Origin: Nostocales cyanobacterium HT-58-2
Lineage (GTDB): Bacteria; Cyanobacteriota; Cyanobacteriia; Cyanobacteriales; Nostocaceae
Assembly (NCBI GenBank): GCA_002163975.1
Contig: CP019636.1
Location: 1,241,001-1,305,000 of the forward strand
Length of the DNA: 64,000 nucleotides
Direction of reading: 5' to 3'
The translations under genes and the position numbers were made by a program. Below the pieces are notes generated by a model, which was given only the letters and a program-made list of their open reading frames with translations, was not told the origin of the DNA and did no database searches. Position 1 is the first letter of the stretch. Each line of letters begins with the position of its first letter. Below are positions 55,444 through 64,000 of this stretch, in pieces.

Positions 55444-55768
55444 GTATTTACAGCACATTCTCGACGAGACAGCATACATCATGAAAACTTATAGTGATTT
55501 GGACAAGGCTACCTTCATGCAAGACGAGACAAGAAAGCGTGCTTATGTGCGAAGCATCGAAGTGATTGGGGAGGCAGTGAAAAAACTACCTGATAGTCTA
55601 CGTCAGAAATACACCACGATTGAGTGGCGTGCAATTGCTGGGATGCGGGATAGGTTAATCCATAACTACTTCGGTGTTGATTACGACATTGTGTGGGACG
55701 TTGTAACCAACAAAGTTCCTGAACTAGATTCAGAAATCAAGCAAATTCTCAAGCAGGAGTATCCATAA
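55424..55768 (+). CDS. hepT: HEPN-domain (DUF86) ribonuclease toxin
   Basis: 114 residues from ATG 55424, overlapping the end of the MNT gene. Helical DUF86 protein with the active motif GMRDRLIHNYFGVD (R-x4-H-x-Y), whose Tyr is the AMPylation target in known HepT proteins. Known members cleave RNA and are neutralised by MntA. Complete and apparently intact pair. Confidence 0.9.
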   Translation: MSPSAREYLQHILDETAYIMKTYSDLDKATFMQDETRKRAYVRSIEVIGEAVKKLPDSLRQKYTTIEWRAIAGMRDRLIHNYFGVDYDIVWDVVTNKVPELDSEIKQILKQEYP

Positions 55769-55845
55769 GTTTTTGATATATTGTCTGAGTCAGAGAAAGT
55801 AATTGTAGCAGCTTTAAATAATTCAAATAATATTGTGTTATATTC

Positions 55846-55865
55846 TTGATTGACTAGTCAATCAA
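55846..55865. promoter_or_regulatory. Operator palindrome, TetR autoregulation
   Basis: TTGATTGACTAGTCAATCAA is a perfect 20-bp palindrome ending eight bases before the TetR ATG (55874). Position and form are those of a TetR operator. TTGATT/AATCAA half sites recur at 56542. Confidence 0.8.
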
Positions 55866-55873
55866 CATTGAAT

Positions 55874-56509
55874 ATGCCTCCACGCGACGAACAAGACTTT
55901 GAAAGTCGGCGACAGCAAATTATTGATGGTGCATTACAAGTCTTTGCTAGCAAAGGCTTTGAGAAAGCAACCAACAAGGATATTGCTACGGCTGCGGGGA
56001 TTGGCTCACCGGGTTTGATATATCACTACTTTAAGGATAAAAACGACTTGTTTGGGCAGGTGGTTGAGCAACGCCTTCCAGTGCTGCAACTGCTGAGTCA
56101 CAGTGAGGAGGAGATTATGACCAAACCTCCGCAGGCTGCACTCACTATCTTTGGTAAAGCATTTTTAGAAGCGTTGGAGAACTCAAAATCTGTCGAGTTT
56201 CTAAAGCTGATGCTCAGCGAAGTGTTTCGGCGACCTGAGGTCGCACAGATAGTCAATAATGTTGGACCTAGCCGTTCTATCTCCTTCTTAACTCGCTATC
56301 TGGCAAAGCAAATCTCAGCCGGAGCCCTCAAACCGATGAACCCTGGAGCAGCAGCTCGCTGTTTTATTGGTTCCCTTGTTGCGTATATCCTCACGCGTGA
56401 AGTTTTCCGACAGCCTGATGCTCAACAGATTAGCTCTGATACGATGGTAGCAACTGCCGTCGAGGTGTTTTTGCAGGGCATGGAAATTTCTCCACCAGCA
56501 CATGAATAG
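55874..56509 (+). CDS. TetR/AcrR-family transcriptional regulator
   Basis: 211 residues from ATG 55874; the upstream TTG would lie in the operator. The N-terminal helix-turn-helix is RQQIIDGALQVFASKGFEKA, then TNKDIATAAGIGSPGLIYHY, the canonical TetR pattern. The C-terminal ligand domain has no distinctive match. It precedes a HlyD-ABC exporter on the same strand; a second palindrome lies before that operon, so it should repress both until its ligand binds. The ligand is unknown. Confidence 0.9.
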   Translation: MPPRDEQDFESRRQQIIDGALQVFASKGFEKATNKDIATAAGIGSPGLIYHYFKDKNDLFGQVVEQRLPVLQLLSHSEEEIMTKPPQAALTIFGKAFLEALENSKSVEFLKLMLSEVFRRPEVAQIVNNVGPSRSISFLTRYLAKQISAGALKPMNPGAAARCFIGSLVAYILTREVFRQPDAQQISSDTMVATAVEVFLQGMEISPPAHE

Positions 56510-56541
56510 CTAAGCTTGAAAGCAAAATTTTTTTGGCGCAC

Positions 56542-56557
56542 GATTGATTAATCAATC
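56542..56557. promoter_or_regulatory. Operator palindrome ahead of the efflux operon
   Basis: GATTGATTAATCAATC, a perfect 16-bp palindrome, 43 bases before the adaptor ATG. It shares the TTGATT...AATCAA half sites with the TetR operator at 55846. Confidence 0.7.
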
Positions 56558-56600
56558 AATCAACTCTGAACCTCCTAAAATTCACAAGCATGGAGTTGTT

Positions 56601-57914
56601 ATGACACAAACGCCGACCGAACCCTCCCAAGACTCAAAACAGGGTAGTAGTAGTCCTGTAAAAGAGAGAGAGCAAGCCTTTCAACCACAGCCATCTCCAC
56701 CAAAGCCGCGAAAATCTATCCCCAAACCAGTGATAATTTTAGGGGCGATCGCGCTTCTTACAGGACTGGGATACGGTGGGTATCGTGTCTTTTTTTATCA
56801 GCCAGAGCCTAATGGTCTATTTTTAAGTGGGCGAATAGAAGGCTACGAAACCGATATCTCTGCAAAAATTGGTGGTCGAGTCACCACTGTAGCCGTTCGA
56901 GAAGGAGATGTGGTTAAACCTGGTCAGTTGTTGGTACAAATTGACGACTCCGAATTGCGTGCTAAGCTTCAGGGAGACGCAGCCCGTATCCGTGCAGCAC
57001 AGGAAAAATTAGAACGTGCCCGTCAGCAGTTACCCGTACTACAAGCTCAACTACAGCAAGCCAATCTCACCACACAACAAGCAACTCAAGAAAGTCAAGG
57101 TCGAGTCGTACAGGCAGAAAATGCCTTAGCTGCATCTCGTGCCCAATTAGTAGAGGCTCAGGCAAACTTGAAGCTGGCACAAACAAAACAAAAACGCACC
57201 AATTACTTGTATTCCCAAGGCGCAATATCAGCTCAAACCCAAGATGAAGATAATGCCACACTAGATGTGGCACAAGCCCGCCTCAATGCTGCCAAACAAC
57301 AAATTCAATCTGCTCAAGGAACCCTAACCCAAGCTCAAGCCACTCTCCGCAATCCACCTATTCGTGCCGCAGCAGCACTACAAGTTGAAAAACAAATTGC
57401 CCAAGCCCGTACTGATATTACAGTCGCTCAACAGGAAGTTCGTGACGCCCAAGCAACGCAAGCACAAACACAAGCGAACTTGAATGACTTAGTCATTAAC
57501 AGCCCCCTCGCTGGTAACGTCATCACTCGTTCTGTAGAACCAGGCGAAGTTGTTGCAGCAGGCGCACCACTAGTGACAATAGTCAATCTCGACAATCTTT
57601 ATCTGCGTGGGTTCATCCCCGAAGGAGAAATTGGAAAAGTCCGAGTTGGTCAGCCTAGTTTAGTCTATTTAGATACCTTTTCTAAACAACCCTTAGAAGC
57701 AACAGTCACTCGAATAGACCCCAAAGCCAGCTTCACTCCAGAAAACACCTATTTCAAAAAAGATAGAGTGACTCAGGTTTTTGGCGTAGAACTCACCCTC
57801 AAAAATTCCCAAGGTTTAGCCAAACCAGGAATGCCCGCCGATGGTCGGATTCTTGTATCAGAAACACAACAAAAACGTGCTTCTACTCGATTTGCCCTAC
57901 CTTGGAAATTCTGA
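56601..57914 (+). CDS. HlyD-family periplasmic adaptor of an ABC efflux pump
   Basis: 437 residues from ATG 56601, GGAG six bases upstream; an upstream TTG would lie within the operator. A proline-rich cytoplasmic start, one membrane helix (about residues 43-68), a lipoyl/biotinyl half (GRVTTVAVREGDVVKPGQLL), a long Gln/Ala-rich coiled coil (about residues 110-295), and the second lipoyl half (NSPLAGNVITRSVEPGEVVAAG). YbhG/YhiI-like adaptor linking the ABC pump to an outer-membrane channel. First gene of the exporter operon. Confidence 0.92.
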   Translation: MTQTPTEPSQDSKQGSSSPVKEREQAFQPQPSPPKPRKSIPKPVIILGAIALLTGLGYGGYRVFFYQPEPNGLFLSGRIEGYETDISAKIGGRVTTVAVREGDVVKPGQLLVQIDDSELRAKLQGDAARIRAAQEKLERARQQLPVLQAQLQQANLTTQQATQESQGRVVQAENALAASRAQLVEAQANLKLAQTKQKRTNYLYSQGAISAQTQDEDNATLDVAQARLNAAKQQIQSAQGTLTQAQATLRNPPIRAAAALQVEKQIAQARTDITVAQQEVRDAQATQAQTQANLNDLVINSPLAGNVITRSVEPGEVVAAGAPLVTIVNLDNLYLRGFIPEGEIGKVRVGQPSLVYLDTFSKQPLEATVTRIDPKASFTPENTYFKKDRVTQVFGVELTLKNSQGLAKPGMPADGRILVSETQQKRASTRFALPWKF

Positions 57915-57971
57915 AATCCTTCTGTTGTCTTTTTTCTCTACGCCCTCTGCGTCTCTGCTGTTCATTAAATT

Positions 57972-59927
57972 ATGACAACAACCCTCCAGACAAACACTCC
58001 CCTTATCTCCATCCGGGACTTACGACACCGCTACAGCAAACAAACTGAAGCCGTAGCAGGAATCAACTTAGACATCTACCAAAGCGAAATTTTTGGGTTG
58101 ATTGGACCTGATGGAGCAGGCAAAACCACCACATTTCAAATTCTCTCAGGGGTTATGCCACAAACAAGTGGCATCGTTGAAGTGTTTGGTTCCAAACCTT
58201 GGGATGTGCGCTTGCAAATGGGCTACCTCACCCAGCGCTTCAGTCTCTACCTCGATATGAGCATTTGGGAAAATCTGCGTTATGCAGCAGGTTTGCGCGA
58301 AGTGAGTGAGGCGGCTTTTAAAATGCGCAGCGAACACTATCTCAAATTACTAGACTTGGCACAGTTTAAAGAACGTCTCGCTGGACGTCTCTCTGGAGGA
58401 ATGAAGCAAAAACTCGCCTTGTGCTGTGCGCTTATTCACCAGCCCAAAATCTTGTTATTAGATGAGCCAACAACAGGTGTAGATCCAGTATCGCGCCGTG
58501 AGTTTTGGGACATTTTGGCGGAACTTGCTGTGACTGAAAGGATGACAACAGTCGTCGCTACACCCTATTTAGATGAAGCAGAACGCTGTTCGCGGATTGC
58601 TTTAATGTATGATGGGAAAATTCAGCAGTGTGACACACCCGCCAAGGTGAAAGCCAGCTTGGGATTGCAACGGTTAGAAGTTCACCTGCCCGTGGCACAG
58701 CTAGACAAAGCAGCTGATATACTCCACAACAACCTTGATTTACGAGAATTGGTTTCTGATGTGCAACGCTTTGGCGATCACTTAGATGTCCTAACAGGAC
58801 AGCCTAGAGAAACGAGTCAAAGAATTCGGCGTGTGTTGGAGCAGCAACAAATTCCAGTTGAAAATTTAGCGATCGATACCCCAACTTTAGAGAATACCTT
58901 TGTCGCTCGGTTACGGGAACTTAAAGGAGAGAGATTTGCAAGCAACTACCCTCGTATTTTCCGTCAAGAACAATCTGAGGAAACAGCGATTGGGGCGCAA
59001 AACCTCAATAAAGTTTTTGGAAATTTCCACGCAGTTAAAAATATTAATTTAAACATAAAATACGGTGAAGTCTTTGGTCTTTTAGGAGCGAATGGTGCGG
59101 GTAAAACAACAACTATTAAAATGCTTTGTGGTTTGCTACCCGCGAGTTCTGGCAAAGTGACTCTGGCAGGAGAAACAGGTCAATTACGCAGTGCTCAAGT
59201 GCGTCAAAAAATTGGTTATATGTCGCAAAAGTTCACTCTCTACGATGACCTGACCATAGGACAAAACCTAGAATTTTACTGCGGTGTTTATGGTATTCCC
59301 CGTCGCCATCGAAGAGCAAAGAAAAACTGGGTACTCCAGATGAGTGATTTAGTCGGTCAAGAAGATAAGTTAACTAAAGACTTACCAGGAGGTTGGAAAC
59401 AACGGGTGGCTTTTGGTGCAGCAGTCATGCACGAACCAAAAGTTGTGTTTCTCGACGAACCGACTTCTGGTGTTGACCCTTTAGCAAGAAGAGAATTTTG
59501 GCGTTGGATTAACGAGTTTGCGAATGTTGGCATGGCAATACTAGTCACAACTCACTACTTAGAAGAAGCCGAACAGTGTCACCGTTTGGGGCTCATGGTT
59601 GCAGGACAACTGGTTGCACAAGGAACCCCGCGCCAAGTCAAAGAGGAACAGTCAGGTCAATTGGTGGAATGGGAATGTGAACCCTTGCAAGTCGCTTCAG
59701 ATCTACTTAAGCAGAGATTGGAACGTTGGCGGGTATCTATTTTTGGGTCACGTCTGCATACAGTTTTAGATGAGCCACAAACGCAGATTTCACAAGTTGA
59801 AAACTGGCTAGTTGAGGCTGGCATAAGAGTTCAAAGCCATAGAGAAATTGGGTTTTCTTTGGAAGACGTGTTTATCAACCTGGTAGAACAGGCGCGACAG
59901 CGAGGGTTAGAGGTGCCGAGTGATTAG
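57972..59927 (+). CDS. Double-ATPase subunit of ABC-2 exporter
   Basis: 651 residues with two complete ATP-binding cassettes. Domain 1 (about residues 10-240): GPDGAGKTT, LSGGMKQKL, LLLDEPTTGVDP. Domain 2 (about 335-560): GANGAGKTT, LPGGWKQRV (a departure from LSGG), VFLDEPTSGVDP. YbhF/YhiH-like fused ATPase energising the two permeases that follow. Cargo unknown; related pumps export drugs or lipids. Confidence 0.93.
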   Translation: MTTTLQTNTPLISIRDLRHRYSKQTEAVAGINLDIYQSEIFGLIGPDGAGKTTTFQILSGVMPQTSGIVEVFGSKPWDVRLQMGYLTQRFSLYLDMSIWENLRYAAGLREVSEAAFKMRSEHYLKLLDLAQFKERLAGRLSGGMKQKLALCCALIHQPKILLLDEPTTGVDPVSRREFWDILAELAVTERMTTVVATPYLDEAERCSRIALMYDGKIQQCDTPAKVKASLGLQRLEVHLPVAQLDKAADILHNNLDLRELVSDVQRFGDHLDVLTGQPRETSQRIRRVLEQQQIPVENLAIDTPTLENTFVARLRELKGERFASNYPRIFRQEQSEETAIGAQNLNKVFGNFHAVKNINLNIKYGEVFGLLGANGAGKTTTIKMLCGLLPASSGKVTLAGETGQLRSAQVRQKIGYMSQKFTLYDDLTIGQNLEFYCGVYGIPRRHRRAKKNWVLQMSDLVGQEDKLTKDLPGGWKQRVAFGAAVMHEPKVVFLDEPTSGVDPLARREFWRWINEFANVGMAILVTTHYLEEAEQCHRLGLMVAGQLVAQGTPRQVKEEQSGQLVEWECEPLQVASDLLKQRLERWRVSIFGSRLHTVLDEPQTQISQVENWLVEAGIRVQSHREIGFSLEDVFINLVEQARQRGLEVPSD

Positions 59928-59965
59928 GTGGGGGAGTGGGAGAAGTTAGTCATGAGTCATAACTT

Positions 59966-61072
59966 ATGAAACGTATATTTGCTCAGGCTGTGAAAGAACT
60001 TACGCAATTGGGACGCGATCGCCTAACTCTAGCACTAGCGCTCGTGTTGCCATTGATACTGTTACTGTTGTTTGGGTTTGCGGTCTCTCTCAAGGTAAAC
60101 AAAATTAACTTTGCCATTCAAGATTTAGACTTAACACCGATGAGCCGCGAGTACATTGCAACTTTTGAACGCACCAATAAGTTCAATATCCTTGCTTCTG
60201 GACCAGAGGTTAATGTGCCACGACTGCTAGATCAAGGCACAGTTGCAGCAGGTTTAATCATTCCTCCTAAATTTTCACGAGACTTAAAGCGGAATGGACG
60301 TGCAGCCGAAGTGCAAATCTTAGTAGATGGTACTGATGCCAACACTGCCAATATTGTTAGAGCCTATGCCAACGCAACGACTAGTGCTTTTGTGGCAAGT
60401 CTGCGGGAGAGTGGTCATACTCCTGTAAGTCTCCAGTCTCGGCTGTGGTATAACCCGGGCTTAGAAAGCTTGAAATACATTGGTCCTGGGGCTGTTGCGA
60501 TTACAGTGACCTTGTTTCCAACACTTTTGGCTGGCTTGGCAACAGCAAAAGAGTATGAACAAGGGACAATCCTCCAAGTCTATGCATCTAGCTTAACAGG
60601 TACTGAGTACTTACTGGGTAAGGCAGCCGCATTTTGGCTTGTGGGCATGGCAGAGGTCTTGTTTGTCAACATAGAGGCGTGGTTGTTTTTTGGTCTGCGA
60701 TTTGTTGGTGATTCCACACCTATGATTCTCAGTTCCATGCTTTATATTGCTTGCTGTGTATTTTGGGGAATTTTTCTGGGCAGCAATACCAAAATCCAGA
60801 GTGCTGCCATTCAAGCAGTAGCATTTACCGCATTTTTGCTGTCACTTCAATTATCGGGCTTCATCTACCCCATAGCAAACATCCCAGTTGGCATCTGTTG
60901 GATTTCCAACATTATTCCAGCTCGGTATTACATCGAATTAACTCGTGATGCTTATGCTCGTGGCATGGGTTGGTTGGGAGTCTGGTTTCAGGTATTTGCT
61001 TTGGCACTGTTGGCAAGCTTCTTTTGCTTCTTGGCTTGGCGTAAATTGCAGAAGATGCAATTGGGGTCATAG
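59966..61072 (+). CDS. ABC-2 type permease, first subunit
   Basis: 368 residues. N-terminal helix (LALALVLPLILLLLFGFAVSL), a periplasmic loop of about 140 residues, then five helices. RIFAQAVKELTQLGRDRLTL and LLAGLATAKEYEQGTILQVY are family hallmarks (YbhS/YhhJ-like). Stop and the next gene are almost contiguous. Confidence 0.92.
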   Translation: MKRIFAQAVKELTQLGRDRLTLALALVLPLILLLLFGFAVSLKVNKINFAIQDLDLTPMSREYIATFERTNKFNILASGPEVNVPRLLDQGTVAAGLIIPPKFSRDLKRNGRAAEVQILVDGTDANTANIVRAYANATTSAFVASLRESGHTPVSLQSRLWYNPGLESLKYIGPGAVAITVTLFPTLLAGLATAKEYEQGTILQVYASSLTGTEYLLGKAAAFWLVGMAEVLFVNIEAWLFFGLRFVGDSTPMILSSMLYIACCVFWGIFLGSNTKIQSAAIQAVAFTAFLLSLQLSGFIYPIANIPVGICWISNIIPARYYIELTRDAYARGMGWLGVWFQVFALALLASFFCFLAWRKLQKMQLGS

Positions 61073-61104
61073 AGATGAGGGGGATAGAGAAGAGGAATAA
61101 ACAT

Positions 61105-62262
61105 ATGAGAAAAGGATTAGCAAACCTTATAGAAATAATTTTCGGCAGTCGTTTCTGGGCACTCTTCCAAAAAGAATTCGCTCAGATATTTCGGAACCGT
61201 CAGTTAGTGATTCAATTACTAGTACCGCCCACGGTTTTTCTAATGTTGTTTGGCTTTGCTCTTAATCCAGAAGTTCAAAACCTTAAAGTTGGCATCACTG
61301 ACTACAGTAACAGCAGCGCTTCCCGTGAGTTTGTAGAAATCCTCAACCAAACCGATGCATTTGTCATTAGTCGCTATTATCCTGATCAAGAGGATATGAT
61401 TGCTGATTTAGCAACTGGAAAGCTAACAGTAGGTATCACAATTCCTCCAGAATTTGCTGATGACGTTGTGAAGAGGCGTACAATCGAAGTGCAGGCGTTG
61501 TACGATGCTGTAGATGCAAATACAGCAAGTGTAGCTTCTGGTTACATTAGCCAATTAGTCAGTAACTACAACCTGCGTCATACCAATAATAGTGGCAGTC
61601 CTGTAGCTTCTCAACGCAATCAAGTGCAGGTTCAGACTTCAGTATTCTACAATCCCGGACTGGAAACATCTTGGTTTATTGTGTCGGGGATATTTGGAAT
61701 TGTACTGACAGTGATTGGTTCCCAAGCCGCTGCATCGTTGGTCGTGCGAGAAAAAGAAGCGGGGACTATTGAGCAGCTCGTTATGACTCCAGCCTCAAAT
61801 ACAGAGGTCATTTTGGCTAAGGTGTGTCCCTTACTCGTTCTACTGACCGTCGATGTTGTAATTGCTCTTAGTGTCGCCAAGCTCGTTTTTGGTGTGCCAC
61901 TGCGGGGTAATTTACTTGTCTTCCTCATGATTGCTGTGCTTTACTTTTGGGTAGGTATTAGTATCGGTATTCTCATTGCTTCCTACTCAAAAAGCGAACA
62001 ACAGACACAACTAACAGCATTTTTTGTCAACCCACCCTTGACTCTTTTATGTGGAGCTATGACACCGATTTCTAGTATGCCTACCTTTGTGCAATGGCTC
62101 TCGTATCTGGACCCCTTACGCTACTTTGTTGAAGTTTGTCGCGGAATCTTACTTAAAGGAGTTGGTATAGAGGTACTTTGGCCTCAGGTGCTGATTCTGC
62201 TGCTTTTCGCCACAGTACTGATGACCTTGAGTATCCGTCAGTTCCGACGGCAGTTGGGTTAA
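61105..62262 (+). CDS. ABC-2 type permease, second subunit
   Basis: 385 residues from ATG 61105, with GAGGAA nine bases ahead; ATG 61075 is possible but lacks a site. Same plan as the first permease: a helix, a large periplasmic loop, five C-terminal helices, with LVVREKEAGTIEQLVMTPASN and YLDPLRYFVEVCRGILLKG. Sequence diverged enough to suggest a heterodimer, YbhR/YbhS style. Last gene of the exporter operon. Confidence 0.92.
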   Translation: MRKGLANLIEIIFGSRFWALFQKEFAQIFRNRQLVIQLLVPPTVFLMLFGFALNPEVQNLKVGITDYSNSSASREFVEILNQTDAFVISRYYPDQEDMIADLATGKLTVGITIPPEFADDVVKRRTIEVQALYDAVDANTASVASGYISQLVSNYNLRHTNNSGSPVASQRNQVQVQTSVFYNPGLETSWFIVSGIFGIVLTVIGSQAAASLVVREKEAGTIEQLVMTPASNTEVILAKVCPLLVLLTVDVVIALSVAKLVFGVPLRGNLLVFLMIAVLYFWVGISIGILIASYSKSEQQTQLTAFFVNPPLTLLCGAMTPISSMPTFVQWLSYLDPLRYFVEVCRGILLKGVGIEVLWPQVLILLLFATVLMTLSIRQFRRQLG

Positions 62263-62414
62263 GAGATTAAGTATTTTGAGCTCTTAACAAACATATAATA
62301 CATGGCTTTTCCGAGAATTTTGGCAGCCTTTTTCGAGTCTTCAGTCTAAAGATTGAAGTTTTTCTGTTCGTCATTAGTTTAAGAAGTATAGATAACGACG
62401 CTGAAACAGCTGGC

Positions 62415-62918
62415 ATGAAACGAGAAACGAGAAACAATTCTCTAGTCAACATTCTGCTACCCCTGGGATTAATTTTTGGTTTGGTTCTACTGCTGAGTCT
62501 GAATGTGGGACGAACTGATCAACCCGCAGTATTGGAGAGTCCTTTGGAATCATGGTTGAAGGTGATTGTTGGTTACTTAGCTGCCGGGGCAGAAATTGCC
62601 GCTGCGGTGGTGATTGGTGGTGCAGTTATCCGTGGAATTGTGACTTATATCCGGCAATTGTTTTCCCGCACGACACATCATTATGATTCCACCGAATTGA
62701 TTCGCCTAAAATTGGGACGGGTGTTGGCATTAGGATTGGAATTTACCGTTGCCAGTGACATCTTGCGTACGGCAGTTGCACCCACGCGCCAGGATATTCT
62801 CAATCTGGGGGCAATTGTTCTTCTGAGAACTCTGCTGAATTATTTCCTAGAGCGCGAAATCAGGCAAGGAGAGCAAAGGCGTTTACCAGAACGGGAACGT
62901 ACTGAGATAGAGATATGA
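62415..62918 (+). CDS. DUF1622 membrane protein
   Basis: 167 residues with three membrane segments (about 11-33, 50-75, 105-140). The segment LIRLKLGRVLALGLEFTVAS followed by DILRTAVAPT is the DUF1622 signature. Function unknown. Its last four bases overlap the next gene, so the two are translated together. Confidence 0.87.
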   Translation: MKRETRNNSLVNILLPLGLIFGLVLLLSLNVGRTDQPAVLESPLESWLKVIVGYLAAGAEIAAAVVIGGAVIRGIVTYIRQLFSRTTHHYDSTELIRLKLGRVLALGLEFTVASDILRTAVAPTRQDILNLGAIVLLRTLLNYFLEREIRQGEQRRLPERERTEIEI

Positions 62919-63433
62919 ATCGAGAACGTTCTAGCTTAAAACCCATAGAAGGAGCAAATCGATCGCTAAGACGTAGGTTAAATCTCAAGGGTGAGCTGAT
63001 ATTAGCTACGGTACCAACGGTATTAGTACTAACTGTCCTGGCTCTGGTTGAAGTTTTAAGTCGGCAGCGTCTACTCTTTGCGTCCTTGGCTTCTAGTGCC
63101 TTTCTCATTTATCTTGATCCGCAGCACGGCACTAATACAGTACGAACGCTGATAATCTCCCAATCGATGGCAGCAACAGTCGGGTTTCTAACGTACTTGT
63201 TGCTTGGTTCTGGGTATATATCAGGTGGTACTGCAATGGTGATTGTTATTTTTCTAATGATTGTGCTGGACGTGGTACATCCCCCTGCTGTTGCTACATC
63301 GCTAAGTTTTGCTCTACGCGCTGGGAATGAAAGTAACTTAGTTTTATTTGGTTTAGCGGTGGGAATCACTGCTTCGCTGGTGGTCTTAGAGCGCTTGGCT
63401 CTTTGGATATTAGCTAAGTATAATCAGCATTAA
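62915..63433 (+). CDS. HPP-family membrane protein
   Basis: 172 residues with four or five helices. The HPP hallmark is present as DVVHPPAVATSLSFAL, and SLASSAFLIYLDPQHGTNTV is typical of the first half. HPP proteins have been linked to nitrite transport at membranes; this one may differ. Coupled to the DUF1622 gene by ATGA overlap. Confidence 0.85.
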   Translation: MNRERSSLKPIEGANRSLRRRLNLKGELILATVPTVLVLTVLALVEVLSRQRLLFASLASSAFLIYLDPQHGTNTVRTLIISQSMAATVGFLTYLLLGSGYISGGTAMVIVIFLMIVLDVVHPPAVATSLSFALRAGNESNLVLFGLAVGITASLVVLERLALWILAKYNQH

Positions 63434-63474
63434 TTTTGAGCAACTATCTATTGACACAACACCCTAATCACTTA

Positions 63475-64000
63475 CTACTCCAACGCATAAAAACCCAAAT
63501 GATTACCAACAGGACGCTCACGCATAGGTATTTTGGTATGTATTGGAGCGTTTAACACCCTTGAACCTTGACTGGTTCCTATTACTAGTGTTGTTGAACC
63601 ACCGCCATCTAAGTTGAGTGCTGCATATGCACCCAAATTCATCACAAGTTTTTTCAATTCAGCAATTGTCAGTCCTTCACTGTAAAACGGTTGCTTCCCA
63701 TCTACTGCAATCAGCCACAATTTTGTCCCTTCTCGATCAATAGCAGCGGCAACACGTGGATATGGTTTATCATCATCCAAAGTTTCATCAATTGCCTGAC
63801 CACGATCAACCAAAAGCCGATTACCTGCCACACCATGAACTGTACCTTCAGGACACTGAATATTTTTTAAGATTTGGACACGATTTTGGGCTGAAAAGCA
63901 CAACACAGGATGATTTGGCTCAGGTGGCGAATAACGATGTCCATTAGCGATCGCGTCACCTACGGGAGCTGAAGGATCACCACTGTGAGGGTAGTAATCC
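63475..64000 (-). CDS. Phosphodiester glycosidase family protein (5' end outside window)
   Basis: At least 174 residues; the frame is open to the window edge, where it reads DYYPHSGDPSAPVGDAIANG. The C-terminal NAGPA-like part has LWLIAVDGKQPFYSEGLTIA and AALNLDGGGSTTLV, followed by RERPVGNHLGFYAL. The family removes GlcNAc-phosphodiester caps or cleaves related bonds outside the membrane. The internal GTG at 63906 is not the real start. Confidence 0.85.
   Translation of the reverse strand, partial: DYYPHSGDPSAPVGDAIANGHRYSPPEPNHPVLCFSAQNRVQILKNIQCPEGTVHGVAGNRLLVDRGQAIDETLDDDKPYPRVAAAIDREGTKLWLIAVDGKQPFYSEGLTIAELKKLVMNLGAYAALNLDGGGSTTLVIGTSQGSRVLNAPIHTKIPMRERPVGNHLGFYALE

Noticed and set aside
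1..64000. tRNA, rRNA, tmRNA or replication origin
   Set aside because: No T-loop GTTCGANTC pattern in a plausible cloverleaf, no rRNA-like stretches, and no DnaA-box cluster with dnaA/dnaN was seen.

Overview
This window is chromosomal DNA from a filamentous, probably heterocyst-type cyanobacterium. Evidence: the HIP1 octamer GCGATCGC is scattered through genes and spacers; there is a cyanobacterial short Hfq beside dapF, a ComFB-domain protein, a PEP-CTERM protein, a cyanobacterial TPS/haemagglutinin-like protein, a SigG-like ECF sigma factor, and Nostocales-style palindromic and tandem repeats. The species cannot be named from sequence alone. No rRNA, tRNA or CRISPR array was seen.

Region 1 (about 1-17.2 kb) is the most unusual part: a lipid locus joining phosphonate and hopanoid chemistry. 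A minus-strand run encodes, in transcription order, a HpnI-like family-2 glycosyltransferase, a HpnP-like B12 radical-SAM methylase, a CDP-alcohol phosphatidyltransferase, a PhnY-like 2-oxoglutarate oxygenase, a nucleotidyltransferase, a PEP mutase fused to a second nucleotidyltransferase, phosphonopyruvate decarboxylase, and 2-aminoethylphosphonate (2-AEP) transaminase. Together these predict PEP -> phosphonopyruvate -> phosphonoacetaldehyde -> 2-AEP -> CMP-activated 2-AEP -> phosphonolipid, with possible hydroxylation. Around it lie a cyclic-peptide-type ABC exporter, a ferritin-like protein, HpnJ, a squalene/phytoene synthase homologue and a Rieske oxygenase. A decayed HpnI-like gene sits at the left edge.

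Region 2 (17.2-32.3 kb) is accessory: a small protein with a cysteine-rich tail, a large TPS-domain surface protein, an aromatic amino acid permease, a zinc-independent MDR oxidoreductase, a GNAT next to a beheaded HAD hydrolase, a 2H phosphoesterase, a Rieske protein with a long helical tail, a lone tnpB element, and a membrane methyltransferase whose stop codon lies inside an attC-like site, as in an integron gene cassette. A nonsense-mutated antitoxin remnant and a Uma2 nuclease follow.

Region 3 (32.3-45.1 kb) is mostly housekeeping: leuS, a gamma-glutamylcyclotransferase-like protein, an ECF sigma/anti-sigma pair, a 51-residue exported peptide, an L,D-transpeptidase, a ComFB protein, an M23 endopeptidase, a Kef-type antiporter, hfq and dapF. 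The leuS-AIG2 spacer carries a MITE-like element and a 139-bp tandem duplication.

Region 4 (45.1-55 kb) carries extracellular proteins: a PEP-CTERM protein, an ExeM/NucH-type nuclease with RTX repeats, and two paralogous seven-repeat FG-GAP proteins set among tandem, direct and inverted repeats. murE closes the region.

Region 5 (55-64 kb) has an MNT/HEPN toxin-antitoxin pair, then a TetR regulator and a four-gene HlyD-ABC efflux system (adaptor, double ATPase, two permeases). Two related palindromes suggest TetR autoregulation and control of the exporter. A DUF1622/HPP membrane pair and a partial phosphodiester glycosidase end the window.
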